DNA of 15,469 nt from an uncultured Clostridia bacterium (GTDB lineage Bacteria > Bacillota > Clostridia > UMGS1883). Below, piece by piece: positions 1 to 6,424 of the stretch. Made by a program: the position numbers and the translations under genes. The notes beneath the pieces were generated by a model that saw only the letters and a program-made list of their open reading frames with translations, did no database searches and was not told the DNA's origin. The stretch's first letter is position 1. The number at the start of each line of letters is the position of its first letter. The stretch covers positions 1 through 15,469 of the forward strand of contig CANQKL010000023.1 of the NCBI GenBank assembly GCA_947624455.1. The letters run 5' to 3'.

Positions 1-2
1 AT

Positions 3-1118
3 ATTTCAGGCATAAAGGAGATACAGATCTTTAACCGTCAGGAAAGGGAACTGAATCACTTTGCCGCCGTGAGCCAGCAGTTCACGAAGTATAATATAAT
101 GGCTCTGACCCGCAGCGCCGTTATCCACCCCTCCATAGCCTTTCTCAACCAAATCGGCACCGTGCTGGTCATCGCCGTCGGCGGGTATCTGGCTACTAAG
201 GGCGTTGACGCGGGCGAGATAGTGGCCTTTGTGCTGTATCTCAGTTCTCTTTACGCGCCCATCAACAACCTTGCCCGTCTCAACGAGGATCTCCAGGATT
301 CTCTGGCCGCCGGTGAGCGCATATTTGAGCTGCTGGAGGAAAAGACCGACGTGCCGGAGGACGAAAACCCCGTGGAGCTTCGGCAGGCCAAGGGCGACAT
401 CCGCTTTGAGAACGTGAATTTCGAGTACATAGACGGGACTCCGGTGCTGCGCGATTTTAACCTGGATATAAAGAGCGGCGAGACCGTGGCTCTCGTTGGC
501 CCCACGGGCGTGGGAAAGACCACCGTCGCCAGCCTTGCGGCCAGGTTCTACGACCCCACCGGAGGAAGGATAACTCTTGACGGCGTGGATCTGCGCCGGC
601 TCAGTCTCGGCTCCCTTCACGACAATATTTCCATGGTGCTGCAGGATGTGTTCCTTTTTCACGGCACCGCCCGGGAAAATATAGCCTACGGGGCGGACAA
701 CCCCACCGACGAGGAGATAGAGGCCGCCGCCAAGGTCGCCAACGCCCACGACTTCATTATGGAGATGGAGCATGGTTACGACACGATTGTGGGCGAGAGG
801 GGCGTAAAGCTCAGCGGCGGTCAGAAGCAGCGCATCGCCATCGCGAGAGCCATACTGCGCAATAAGCCCATACTGATACTGGACGAGGCCACCGCGGCGG
901 TGGACAACTCTACCGAGCGGCTGATACATCAGGCCATAGATCAGGTCATTCAAAACCGTACCACAATCATAATTGCCCACCGGCTTTCAACCATAAGGAA
1001 CGCCGACAAGATCGCCGTGATCGACAAGGGCGCCATCTGCGAGACAGGCACTCACAGGGAACTCATCGCCCGGGGCGGAATGTACAAAAAGCTGTATTTC
1101 GCCAACGAGGAGGAGTAA
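3..1118 (+). CDS. ABC transporter, ATP-binding/permease protein (5' truncated)
   Basis: The reading frame is open through the left edge, so this is the last 371 residues of a longer protein; the GTG at 69 is internal, because the codons before it (ISGIKEIQIFNRQERE) read as the normal end of an exporter transmembrane domain. The visible part holds the last membrane helices (about DNA 100-260) and a complete nucleotide-binding domain: Walker A GPTGVGKTT (498-524), Q-loop Gln (642-644), signature LSGGQ (from 810), Walker B ILILDEA with catalytic Glu (885-887) and switch His in AHRLS (978-980). All catalytic residues are canonical, so this half should hydrolyse ATP. This is the type I exporter (MsbA/LmrA-like) fold, which works as a dimer in the plasma membrane. 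The substrate cannot be told, and a paired half-transporter gene may lie upstream outside the window. It stops 8 bases before the alaS promoter. Confidence 0.93.
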   Translation: MSGIKEIQIFNRQERELNHFAAVSQQFTKYNIMALTRSAVIHPSIAFLNQIGTVLVIAVGGYLATKGVDAGEIVAFVLYLSSLYAPINNLARLNEDLQDSLAAGERIFELLEEKTDVPEDENPVELRQAKGDIRFENVNFEYIDGTPVLRDFNLDIKSGETVALVGPTGVGKTTVASLAARFYDPTGGRITLDGVDLRRLSLGSLHDNISMVLQDVFLFHGTARENIAYGADNPTDEEIEAAAKVANAHDFIMEMEHGYDTIVGERGVKLSGGQKQRIAIARAILRNKPILILDEATAAVDNSTERLIHQAIDQVIQNRTTIIIAHRLSTIRNADKIAVIDKGAICETGTHRELIARGGMYKKLYFANEEE

Positions 1119-1126
1119 AAAAGTTA

Positions 1127-1155
1127 TTGACAAATCCGAAGGGAAATTATATAAT
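1127..1155 (+). promoter_or_regulatory. Sigma-A promoter of alaS
   Basis: TTGACA at 1127-1132 and TATAAT at 1150-1155 match the housekeeping consensus at all 12 positions with the optimal 17-bp spacer. Transcription should start near 1162, giving a leader of only about 38 nt before the alaS ATG, with GGAG at 1186-1189 as ribosome binding site. The leader is too short to hold a T-box riboswitch. Confidence 0.9.
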
Positions 1156-1199
1156 ATTAAAATAAAGTAACAGTAATTTAAAATTGGAGTTGACCATAA

Positions 1200-3836
1200 A
1201 TGCAAAAATTAGGAGTAAACGAGATAAGGGAGAAGTTCCTGAGCTTTTTTGAGTCCAAGGGCTGTCTTAGACTTGACAGCTTCTCCCTGGTGCCTAAGAA
1301 TGACGCCAGTCTGCTGCTGATAAATTCTGGCATGGCCCCTATGAAGGCCTGGTTCACCGGGGCGCAGACTCCTCCCCGCCGCCGTGTCACCACCTGCCAG
1401 AAGTGCATCCGTACCCCCGACATTGAGCGCGTTGGCCACACCGCCCGCCACGGCACGTTTTTTGAAATGCTGGGCAACTTCTCCTTTGGCGACTACTTTA
1501 AGAAGGAAGCGACCTCCTGGGCCTGGGAATTTTTTACCAAGGTCATGGAGATCCCCGAGGAAAAGCTTTGGGTGTCGGTATATGAGAACGACGACGAGGC
1601 CAGGGATATATGGATAAACGAGGTGGGCGTAAAGCCCGAGCGCATCGTCCGCTTAGGTAAGGAGGACAACTTCTGGGAGCATGGCACCGGCCCCTGCGGC
1701 CCCTGCTCGGAAATTTACTACGACCGGGGCGAAGAGTTCGGCTGCGGTCAGCCCACCTGCGGCGTTGGCTGCGACTGCGACCGTTTCATGGAGGTCTGGA
1801 ACCTGGTGTTCACCCAGTTCGACAAGGACGAGGCTGGCAACTATAACCCGCTTCCGAAGCCGAATATAGACACAGGTATGGGACTGGAACGCTTGGCGGT
1901 GGTTATGCAGGGCGTCAACAACCTCTTTGAGGTGGATACCGTGCAGGACGTTATGAAGCACATTTCCCGCATCGCGGGCGTAAATTATAAGGAAAACGAA
2001 AAGACCGACGTTTCTCTCCGAGTCATTACCGACCATATTCGCAGCACCGTAATGATGGTCAGCGACGGCGTTATCCCTTCCAACGAGGGCCGGGGCTATG
2101 TGCTTCGCAGGCTGCTGCGTCGGGCCGCCCGCCACGGCAAGCTGCTGGGCATCGACCGCCGCTTCCTCAGCGAGGTGGCCGATACGGTTATCGACTGCTC
2201 CAAGTCCGCCTACCCTGAGCTGGGCGAAAAGCGGGAGTATATCAAGCGGATCATCGAAAAGGAGGAGGAACGCTTCGACGCCACCATAGAGGGCGGCATG
2301 GTAGTACTCAATCAGTATATCGAGGAGGCTCTGGCCGCCGGAGCCAGCGAGCTGACCGGGAACATGGCCTTCAAGCTCCATGACACCTACGGCTTCCCCC
2401 TTGACCTGACCGTGGAAATGGCTCAGGAAAAGGGACTGGGCGTAAACGTCGAGGGCTTCAACATGGCAATGGCGGAACAAAAGGCCGCCGCCAAGGCCGC
2501 CCGCAAGGACGGTTCCAGTTGGGACGGAGACGAGAACTATGAGTTTGAGGACGCCTCCGCCACCGAGTTTGTGGGCTATGCCGGTCTGGAGACGCAGTCG
2601 GAGATCGTGGGCATAGTTTCCGAGGGCGAGGTCAGCGCGGAGATAAGCGAGGACGAAAATGGCGTCATTGTCGCCAAAAAAACTCCGTTTTACGCGGAAA
2701 TGGGCGGCCAGGTCGGAGACATAGGCGTTATTTTCAACGACGGCGCGGTCGCCGAGGTGGTAAATACCACAAAGACCGGCGATGGGCTGTATCTCCACGA
2801 GGTCGCCGTCAAGCGGGGAGCTCTCAGTCTTGGCGACAGCGTAACTCTCCAGGTGGACGCGAAAAACAGGGCCGCCATCTGCCGCAACCATACGGCCACT
2901 CACCTTTTGGACAAGGCTCTGCGTGACGTTCTCGGCAACCATGTGGCCCAGGCTGGCTCTCTTGTGAACGCCGACAAGCTCCGTTTCGACTTCTCTCACT
3001 TCGAGGCCATGACGCCGGAACAGATAAAGACCGTTGAGCAGATAGTGAATGAAAAAATACTCGACGCAATCGACGTTGACGTTAAAGAGCTGCCCATCGA
3101 CGAGGCCAAAAAGCTGGGCGCCATCGCCCTTTTCGGCGAAAAGTACGGCGAGATCGTGAGGGTGGTTTCCGTCGGCGACTACAGCGTGGAATTCTGCGGC
3201 GGCACCCATCTTAAAAATACCGCTCAGGCGGGATTGTTCAAGATACTGTCCGAGGGCGGCGTGGCCGCCGGAGTCCGCCGTATCGAGGCCATCACCGGCG
3301 GCGGCGTATTGAAATATATCGAGGGCCGGGACGCTTTGGTGGGCAGCCTCTGTTCCACCCTCAAGACCTCCGAGGCCGAGCTTGAGCATAAGGCCGAGGG
3401 CGTTATGGAGGATCTGCGCATGGCCAAAAAGGCCGCCGAGGCCGTGGCCGCGCAGATGGCCAACGCCAAGGCCAACAACCTCATGGCCAGCGCCCGTGAA
3501 ATAGGCGGGGTTTCCCTCTTTGTGACCCAGAACGATGGGGCCACAGTGGACGAGCTGAAGAAGATGGGCGACGCTGTGAAGGAACACAACTCCTGCTGCG
3601 CCATAGTCCTCGCCACCAACAACGGCGGCAAGATAACCTTTGTGGCTATGGCCACTAAGGAGGCCGTGGCTAAGGGCGTACATGCGGGCAAGATAATCAA
3701 GGAGATAACCGCCGTCGCCGGGGGCAGCGGCGGCGGAAAGCCCGATATGGCCCAGGGCGGCGGCAGGGACGCCGATAAGATAGACAACGCCCTTGCCATC
3801 GTCGATGAGATAGTCGCCAAACAGATCGGAGCGTAA
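1200..3836 (+). CDS. alaS: Alanine--tRNA ligase
   Basis: Charges tRNA-Ala with alanine and clears mischarged serine or glycine, in the cytoplasm. The 878 residues match the usual length (E. coli 876). In order: class II catalytic core with motif 2 near residues 80-100 (ARHGTFFEMLGNFSFGDYF), a Cys-rich segment with CGVGCDCDR before the EVWNLVFTQF motif, motif 3 GMGLERL near 226-232, editing domain with the zinc ligands H564 and H568 (HTATH) and C666 and H670 (CGGTH), and C-terminal DHHA1/C-Ala domain ending in a Gly-rich GGSGGGKPDMAQGGG stretch. The editing ligands fall on the same numbers as in the E. coli enzyme. ATG at 1200 is preceded by GGAG at a good distance and lies just downstream of a consensus promoter. 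hinT follows after 45 bases without an obvious terminator, so the two may be co-transcribed. Confidence 0.98.
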   Translation: MQKLGVNEIREKFLSFFESKGCLRLDSFSLVPKNDASLLLINSGMAPMKAWFTGAQTPPRRRVTTCQKCIRTPDIERVGHTARHGTFFEMLGNFSFGDYFKKEATSWAWEFFTKVMEIPEEKLWVSVYENDDEARDIWINEVGVKPERIVRLGKEDNFWEHGTGPCGPCSEIYYDRGEEFGCGQPTCGVGCDCDRFMEVWNLVFTQFDKDEAGNYNPLPKPNIDTGMGLERLAVVMQGVNNLFEVDTVQDVMKHISRIAGVNYKENEKTDVSLRVITDHIRSTVMMVSDGVIPSNEGRGYVLRRLLRRAARHGKLLGIDRRFLSEVADTVIDCSKSAYPELGEKREYIKRIIEKEEERFDATIEGGMVVLNQYIEEALAAGASELTGNMAFKLHDTYGFPLDLTVEMAQEKGLGVNVEGFNMAMAEQKAAAKAARKDGSSWDGDENYEFEDASATEFVGYAGLETQSEIVGIVSEGEVSAEISEDENGVIVAKKTPFYAEMGGQVGDIGVIFNDGAVAEVVNTTKTGDGLYLHEVAVKRGALSLGDSVTLQVDAKNRAAICRNHTATHLLDKALRDVLGNHVAQAGSLVNADKLRFDFSHFEAMTPEQIKTVEQIVNEKILDAIDVDVKELPIDEAKKLGAIALFGEKYGEIVRVVSVGDYSVEFCGGTHLKNTAQAGLFKILSEGGVAAGVRRIEAITGGGVLKYIEGRDALVGSLCSTLKTSEAELEHKAEGVMEDLRMAKKAAEAVAAQMANAKANNLMASAREIGGVSLFVTQNDGATVDELKKMGDAVKEHNSCCAIVLATNNGGKITFVAMATKEAVAKGVHAGKIIKEITAVAGGSGGGKPDMAQGGGRDADKIDNALAIVDEIVAKQIGA

Positions 3837-3881
3837 GTAATACGCGGCATCAGGAAAATATAGTGAAAAGGAGAGAAAATG

Positions 3882-4223
3882 ATGGACTGCCTGTTCTGCA
3901 AAATAATCGCCGGGGAAATACCCTCGACAAAGGTCTATGAAAACGACAAGGTTTACGCCTTCCGGGACATAAATCCCGAGGCACCCGTCCACGTACTCAT
4001 TGTACCGAAGGAGCATATCGCCTCGGCCAACGAGCTTACGGCGGAAAACGCCGGAGTGATCGCCGACGTCTTTCTCGCGGCTAAGGAGATAGCTGCCCGG
4101 GAGGGCATAGCCGAGGGCGGCTACCGCATAGTCAACAACTGCGGCGCCGACGGCGGCCAGACCGTGGGACACCTGCACTTCCATATGCTGGGCGGCCGGA
4201 GCCTGGCTTGGCCTCCGGGCTAA
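3882..4223 (+). CDS. hinT: HIT family purine nucleoside phosphoramidase
   Basis: A 113-residue histidine-triad protein of the HinT/PKCI branch, which hydrolyses AMP-lysine and other adenosine phosphoramidates as a cytoplasmic dimer. The family start MDCLFCKIIAGEIPS is seen, then VLIVPKEHI in the middle, and near the C-terminus the catalytic triad motif HLHFHML followed by the family ending GGR.L.WPPG. Length is normal and the protein looks complete. Two tandem ATGs (3879 and 3882) are possible; AAGGAG at 3868-3873 leaves 5 or 8 bases, and the second gives better spacing and the usual N-terminus, so it is preferred. It sits between alaS and rpsU; hinT beside rpsU is a common arrangement in Firmicutes. 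Its cellular role in bacteria is poorly known. Confidence 0.95.
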   Translation: MDCLFCKIIAGEIPSTKVYENDKVYAFRDINPEAPVHVLIVPKEHIASANELTAENAGVIADVFLAAKEIAAREGIAEGGYRIVNNCGADGGQTVGHLHFHMLGGRSLAWPPG

Positions 4224-4240
4224 AAATGTGCCAATTAATA

Positions 4241-4265
4241 TTTATTAAGAAAAATTAATAAAAAC
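4241..4265 (+). promoter_or_regulatory. AT-rich UP-element-like segment with inverted repeat
   Basis: Nearly pure A+T directly upstream of the rpsU -35 box. It contains an 8-bp perfect inverted repeat, TTTATTAA (4241-4248) and TTAATAAA (4255-4262), around a GAAAAA loop. A/T tracts here are typical contact sites for the RNA polymerase alpha C-terminal domain and would strengthen a ribosomal-protein promoter. It could instead be a weak terminator for hinT, although it is not followed by a clean T run. Confidence 0.45.
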
Positions 4266-4268
4266 CTA

Positions 4269-4296
4269 TTGACATATTTCATTTTTATGGTATAAT
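4269..4296 (+). promoter_or_regulatory. Sigma-A promoter of rpsU (extended -10)
   Basis: TTGACA at 4269-4274 and TATAAT at 4291-4296 are both perfect, with a 16-bp spacer. TG at 4288-4289 adds an extended -10 element. Transcription should start near 4303. This places the in-frame ATG at 4301 at or before the start of the mRNA and so rules it out as the rpsU start. Confidence 0.88.
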
Positions 4297-4354
4297 TATT
4301 ATGTCACTATATGCGGTAACTATTTCTTTAGGAGCTGCGAGGGGAGGGTTAGAG

Positions 4355-4531
4355 ATGTCCGAGGTAAGAGTCAAGGAGAATGAGTCTTTAGATAGCGCCC
4401 TTAGAAGATTCAAACGCTCTTGCGCTAAGGCAGGCGTAATTTCCGAAGTTCGTAAAAGAGAACATTACGAAAAGCCAAGCGTAAGACGCAAGAAGAAGTC
4501 CGAAGCGGCAAGAAAAAGAAAGTTTAAATAA
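4355..4531 (+). CDS. rpsU: 30S ribosomal protein S21
   Basis: A 58-residue small-subunit ribosomal protein; S21 sits near the 3' end of 16S rRNA and helps mRNA engagement. The sequence begins MSEVRVKENESLDSALRRFK and ends in a strongly basic tail rich in Arg and Lys (VRRKKKSEAARKRKFK), as in Firmicutes S21. The start is set at 4355, not the in-frame ATG at 4301: there is a strong GGGGAGGG binding site at 4341-4348 with 6-base spacing, the protein then has the family length and N-terminus, and the promoter -10 box lies directly before 4301. It has its own promoter separate from hinT. Downstream is a perfect palindrome at 4541-4568 rather than a classical terminator. Confidence 0.96.
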   Translation: MSEVRVKENESLDSALRRFKRSCAKAGVISEVRKREHYEKPSVRRKKKSEAARKRKFK

Positions 4532-4540
4532 GACGCAAAA

Positions 4541-4568
4541 TGACCCACATACGTACGTATGTGGGTCA
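4541..4568. repeat. Perfect 28-bp palindrome with alternating purine-pyrimidine core
   Basis: Each 14-base half is the exact reverse complement of the other, beginning TGACCCACATACG. The central 18 bases (4546-4563) alternate strictly between pyrimidine and purine, a pattern that favours Z-DNA, and the perfect symmetry favours a cruciform or an RNA hairpin. It lies 9 bases after the rpsU stop. As a terminator on the plus strand it lacks a T run (AAACTACAG follows); on the minus strand it is followed by TTTT. A repressor operator is another reading. Confidence 0.85.
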
Positions 4569-4657
4569 AACTACAGACAAACCCTATGCACGATGGGTGT
4601 ATACCATAATCGGGGTAGCGATTTATTGATTTTTCGCAAGAGAAAGTACTGAAAAAA

Positions 4658-4692
4658 CGTGAAAAGTCCGGGCGTGTACCGGACTTTCTACG
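4658..4692. terminator. Hairpin upstream of the GNAT gene, possible terminator
   Basis: AAAGTCCGG (4663-4671) pairs with CCGGACTTT (4679-4687) around a 7-base loop, and the stem extends outward through CGT/ACG with one G-U pair and one mismatch. On the plus strand the tail TTTCTACGCCTT is only partly U-rich; on the minus strand the stem is followed by TTTTCACGTTTTTT. It could end rpsU readthrough or sit in the leader of the GNAT-ung transcript. The rest of the 4569-4657 gap shows no clear promoter. Confidence 0.45.
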
Positions 4693-4711
4693 CCTTATGG
4701 GAGTGGTGAGG

Positions 4712-5173
4712 GTGAAAATCAGGAGAATACGCCCCGGCGATGGCAAACGCCTGGCGGAGCTGCTATATAGCTCGGTTCACCGTCTGTGCGCCGAGGCATA
4801 TACTCCCGAGGAACTGGAGGCCTGGGCTCCCGAAAATATGGATCCGAGAAAGCTCAGCCGCTCTCTGCTGATGAACGCCGCCTGGGTGATGGAGGATATG
4901 GGGCGGCCGGTGGGTTTTATATGTATTGAGAGGGACGGTTATATCAACCGGCTTTTTACACATCCAGACAACGTATGCTCCGGCGTAGCCACGGCCTTGC
5001 TCAACACGGCCCTTGATTGGGCGAAAAAGAGGGGACTTAAACGCATCTTCCTTTCATCCAGCCGAGTGGGTTACGGCTTCTATTTGAAAAATGGCTTTCA
5101 CGTTTGCGGAGTCGAGCGCGTAGAACGCCGCGGAGTGGTGTTTGAAAATAAGGTCATGGAAAGATTTATATGA
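4712..5173 (+). CDS. GNAT family N-acetyltransferase
   Basis: A 153-residue acetyl-CoA-dependent acetyltransferase fold. It opens with the typical first strand MKIRRIRPGD, followed by YTPEELEAWAP, which resembles YafP-like GNAT proteins. The central strand YINRLFTHPDNV leads into a degenerate acetyl-CoA loop, CSGVATALL near residues 89-97, and then the usual motif B FYLKNGF near 123-129. The substrate cannot be told. GTG at 4712 is preferred because GGGAG at 4699-4703 lies 8 bases upstream; ATG at 4697 gives five more residues but has no binding site and lies next to the hairpin. The gene ends 12 bases before ung, so the two are probably co-transcribed, although no functional link is known. 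Confidence 0.82.
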   Translation: MKIRRIRPGDGKRLAELLYSSVHRLCAEAYTPEELEAWAPENMDPRKLSRSLLMNAAWVMEDMGRPVGFICIERDGYINRLFTHPDNVCSGVATALLNTALDWAKKRGLKRIFLSSSRVGYGFYLKNGFHVCGVERVERRGVVFENKVMERFI

Positions 5174-5185
5174 GAAGGTGAGAAC

Positions 5186-5860
5186 ATGGTCAGTCTCGAC
5201 AACGACTGGGACGACATCATCGGCGGCGAGTTCCAAAAGGATTACTACCTGAAGCTTCGGGAATTTCTGAAAACGGAGTACATGAGGTATGAGGTATACC
5301 CCAATATGTACGATATGTTTTCGGCGTTGAAGGTCACGGGCTACAGCGCGACGAAGGTGGTCATTATCGGCCAGGATCCCTATCATGAGCCGGGCCAGGC
5401 CCACGGAATGGCCTTTTCCGTAAAGCCCGGCACGCCGGTGCCGCCGTCTCTTATGAATATGTACAAGGAGCTGAGGGACACTCTCGGCTGCTATATCCCC
5501 AACAACGGCTTCCTTATGCCCTGGGCCAGGCAGGGAGTGCTGCTCCTCAATTCGGTACTCACGGTCAGGCGTGGCCAGGCCGACTCCCACAAGGGCAAGG
5601 GCTGGGAGATATTTACCGACAGGGTCATTTCCGCCCTGAACCGCAGGGAGGATCCGGTGGTATTTCTCCTGTGGGGCAATAACGCCCGTCGGAAAAAGGA
5701 ACTCATCGACGCCGACCGCCATTTTGTTTTTGAGGCGGCTCATCCAAGTCCGCTTTCCGCCAGCCGGGGCTTTTTTGGCTGCAACCATTTTGCCCGGGCC
5801 AACGACGCGCTGATAAGCGCTCTCAGGACGCCCATAGACTGGCAGATACCTAATATATAA
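5186..5860 (+). CDS. ung: Uracil-DNA glycosylase (family 1)
   Basis: Removes uracil from DNA to start base-excision repair, in the cytoplasm. The 224 residues match the family length. The water-activating motif GQDPYH is at residues 62-67, with catalytic D64 and Y66 on the E. coli numbering; F77 in MAFSV stacks on uracil; N122 in LLLNS binds uracil; and the minor-groove loop HPSPLS begins at H186. All key residues are present, so the enzyme should be active. ATG at 5186 has GAAGGTGA 4-5 bases upstream. It lies 12 bases after the GNAT gene. No clear terminator follows; spoVAE begins 121 bases later. Confidence 0.98.
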   Translation: MVSLDNDWDDIIGGEFQKDYYLKLREFLKTEYMRYEVYPNMYDMFSALKVTGYSATKVVIIGQDPYHEPGQAHGMAFSVKPGTPVPPSLMNMYKELRDTLGCYIPNNGFLMPWARQGVLLLNSVLTVRRGQADSHKGKGWEIFTDRVISALNRREDPVVFLLWGNNARRKKELIDADRHFVFEAAHPSPLSASRGFFGCNHFARANDALISALRTPIDWQIPNI

Positions 5861-5867
5861 TCGTACT

Positions 5868-5897
5868 TGAATAAAGTTGAAATATCCGTAAATACTA
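5868..5897 (+). promoter_or_regulatory. Candidate sigma-G promoter of spoVAE
   Basis: TGAATA at 5868-5873 and AATACTA at 5891-5897 are 17 bp apart. The sigma-G consensus of Bacillus and Clostridia is about TGAATA-N17/18-CATACTA, so the site matches at all but one position. A sigma-A reading (TTGAAT-N16-TAAATA) overlaps it and is weaker. spoVA genes are transcribed by sigma-G in the forespore, which supports the sporulation reading. The expected leader is about 80 nt and contains a small hairpin, ATTGGC/GCCAAT (5948-5963), just before the ribosome binding site. Confidence 0.5.
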
Positions 5898-5981
5898 ACC
5901 TAAAAGCAAACGCTGGTCGAGCCTGGCGCGGTGCGCCGCCGCTGGGGATTGGCGTCTGCCAATGACAAAAGGAGAGTGTTT

Positions 5982-6335
5982 ATGGACTACATCAAGGCGT
6001 TTTTGGTGGGCGGACTTTTCTGCGCCCTGGGTCAGGTCATCATCGACAAGACAAAGCTGACCCCGGCAAGGCTCCTTACGGGCTATGTGGTAGGGGGAGT
6101 GTTCTTGTCGCTTATCGGGGTGTACAAGCCCCTTGAAAAGTTTGCCGGAGCGGGGGCAACGGTGCCGCTGCTGGGCTTCGGTCATTCCCTGTATCAGGGA
6201 GTGATAAAGGCCGTGGAAAAGGACGGCTTCCTTGGGGTCGTCACCGGCGGCCTGTCGGCCACGGCCGCGGGCATTGCCGCGGTGATACTTTTTGCAATAA
6301 TCGCCGCCCTTGTGGCTAAGCCCAAGATAAAATAG
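5982..6335 (+). CDS. spoVAE: Stage V sporulation protein AE (SpoVAEb type)
   Basis: A 117-residue integral membrane protein of the SpoVA channel, which moves calcium-dipicolinate into the forespore during sporulation and out again at germination. Family signatures are clear: MDYIKAFLVGGLFCALGQ, then the conserved DKTKLTPAR, KFAGAGATVPLLGFG, and TGGLSATAAGI before the last helix. About four hydrophobic segments are seen. Start 5982 is chosen because AAAGGAGAG at 5968-5975 lies 6 bases upstream and gives the family N-terminus; the frame is open from 5931 but the extra residues are not family-like. No spoVAC or spoVAD is present on either side (ung before, a DUF5684-like gene after), so this copy is outside the usual spoVA operon. 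It may be a second copy or a relocated single gene. Confidence 0.93.
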   Translation: MDYIKAFLVGGLFCALGQVIIDKTKLTPARLLTGYVVGGVFLSLIGVYKPLEKFAGAGATVPLLGFGHSLYQGVIKAVEKDGFLGVVTGGLSATAAGIAAVILFAIIAALVAKPKIK

Positions 6336-6342
6336 ATAAGAT

Positions 6343-6380
6343 AAAGGCCGGGGGCCGGAAAGGCCCGGCTCCCGACCTTT
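6343..6380 (+). other. Strong GC-rich hairpin overlapping the spoVAE terminator
   Basis: Bases 6343-6358 pair with 6365-6380 in a 16-position stem with a single C/A mismatch and one G-U pair, around a 6-base loop. Its 3' arm shares bases with the left arm of the terminator at 6359-6392, so only one of the two structures can form at a time. Confidence 0.6.
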
Positions 6381-6392
6381 ACCGGGCTTTTT
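6359..6392 (+). terminator. Intrinsic terminator after spoVAE
   Basis: AAAGGCCCGG (6359-6368) pairs with CCGGGCTTTT (6382-6391), a 10-bp stem with one G-U pair and a 13-base loop, ending in a run of five T (6388-6392). It lies between spoVAE and the next gene and would separate their transcription, unless the overlapping upstream hairpin (6343-6380) forms first. Confidence 0.65.
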
Positions 6393-6424
6393 CAAAGTGA
6401 TATACATAATAAGGAGTGGTCTTG

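Noticed and set aside
69..71. GTG as true start of the ABC transporter
   Set aside because: The frame stays open to the left edge and the upstream residues are typical of the exporter membrane domain.
6..980. Minus-strand open frame opposite the ABC transporter
   Set aside because: Antisense shadow of a gene with all ABC motifs.
1653..4184. Long open frame (843 codons) on the minus strand across alaS and hinT
   Set aside because: It is antisense to two clear genes with complete motifs; its translation is low-complexity Gly/Ala/Val/His/Leu, as expected from the opposite strand of GC-rich codons.
4301..4354. N-terminal extension of S21 from the ATG at 4301
   Set aside because: It lies at or before the predicted transcript start, has no binding site, and the extra 18 residues do not fit S21.
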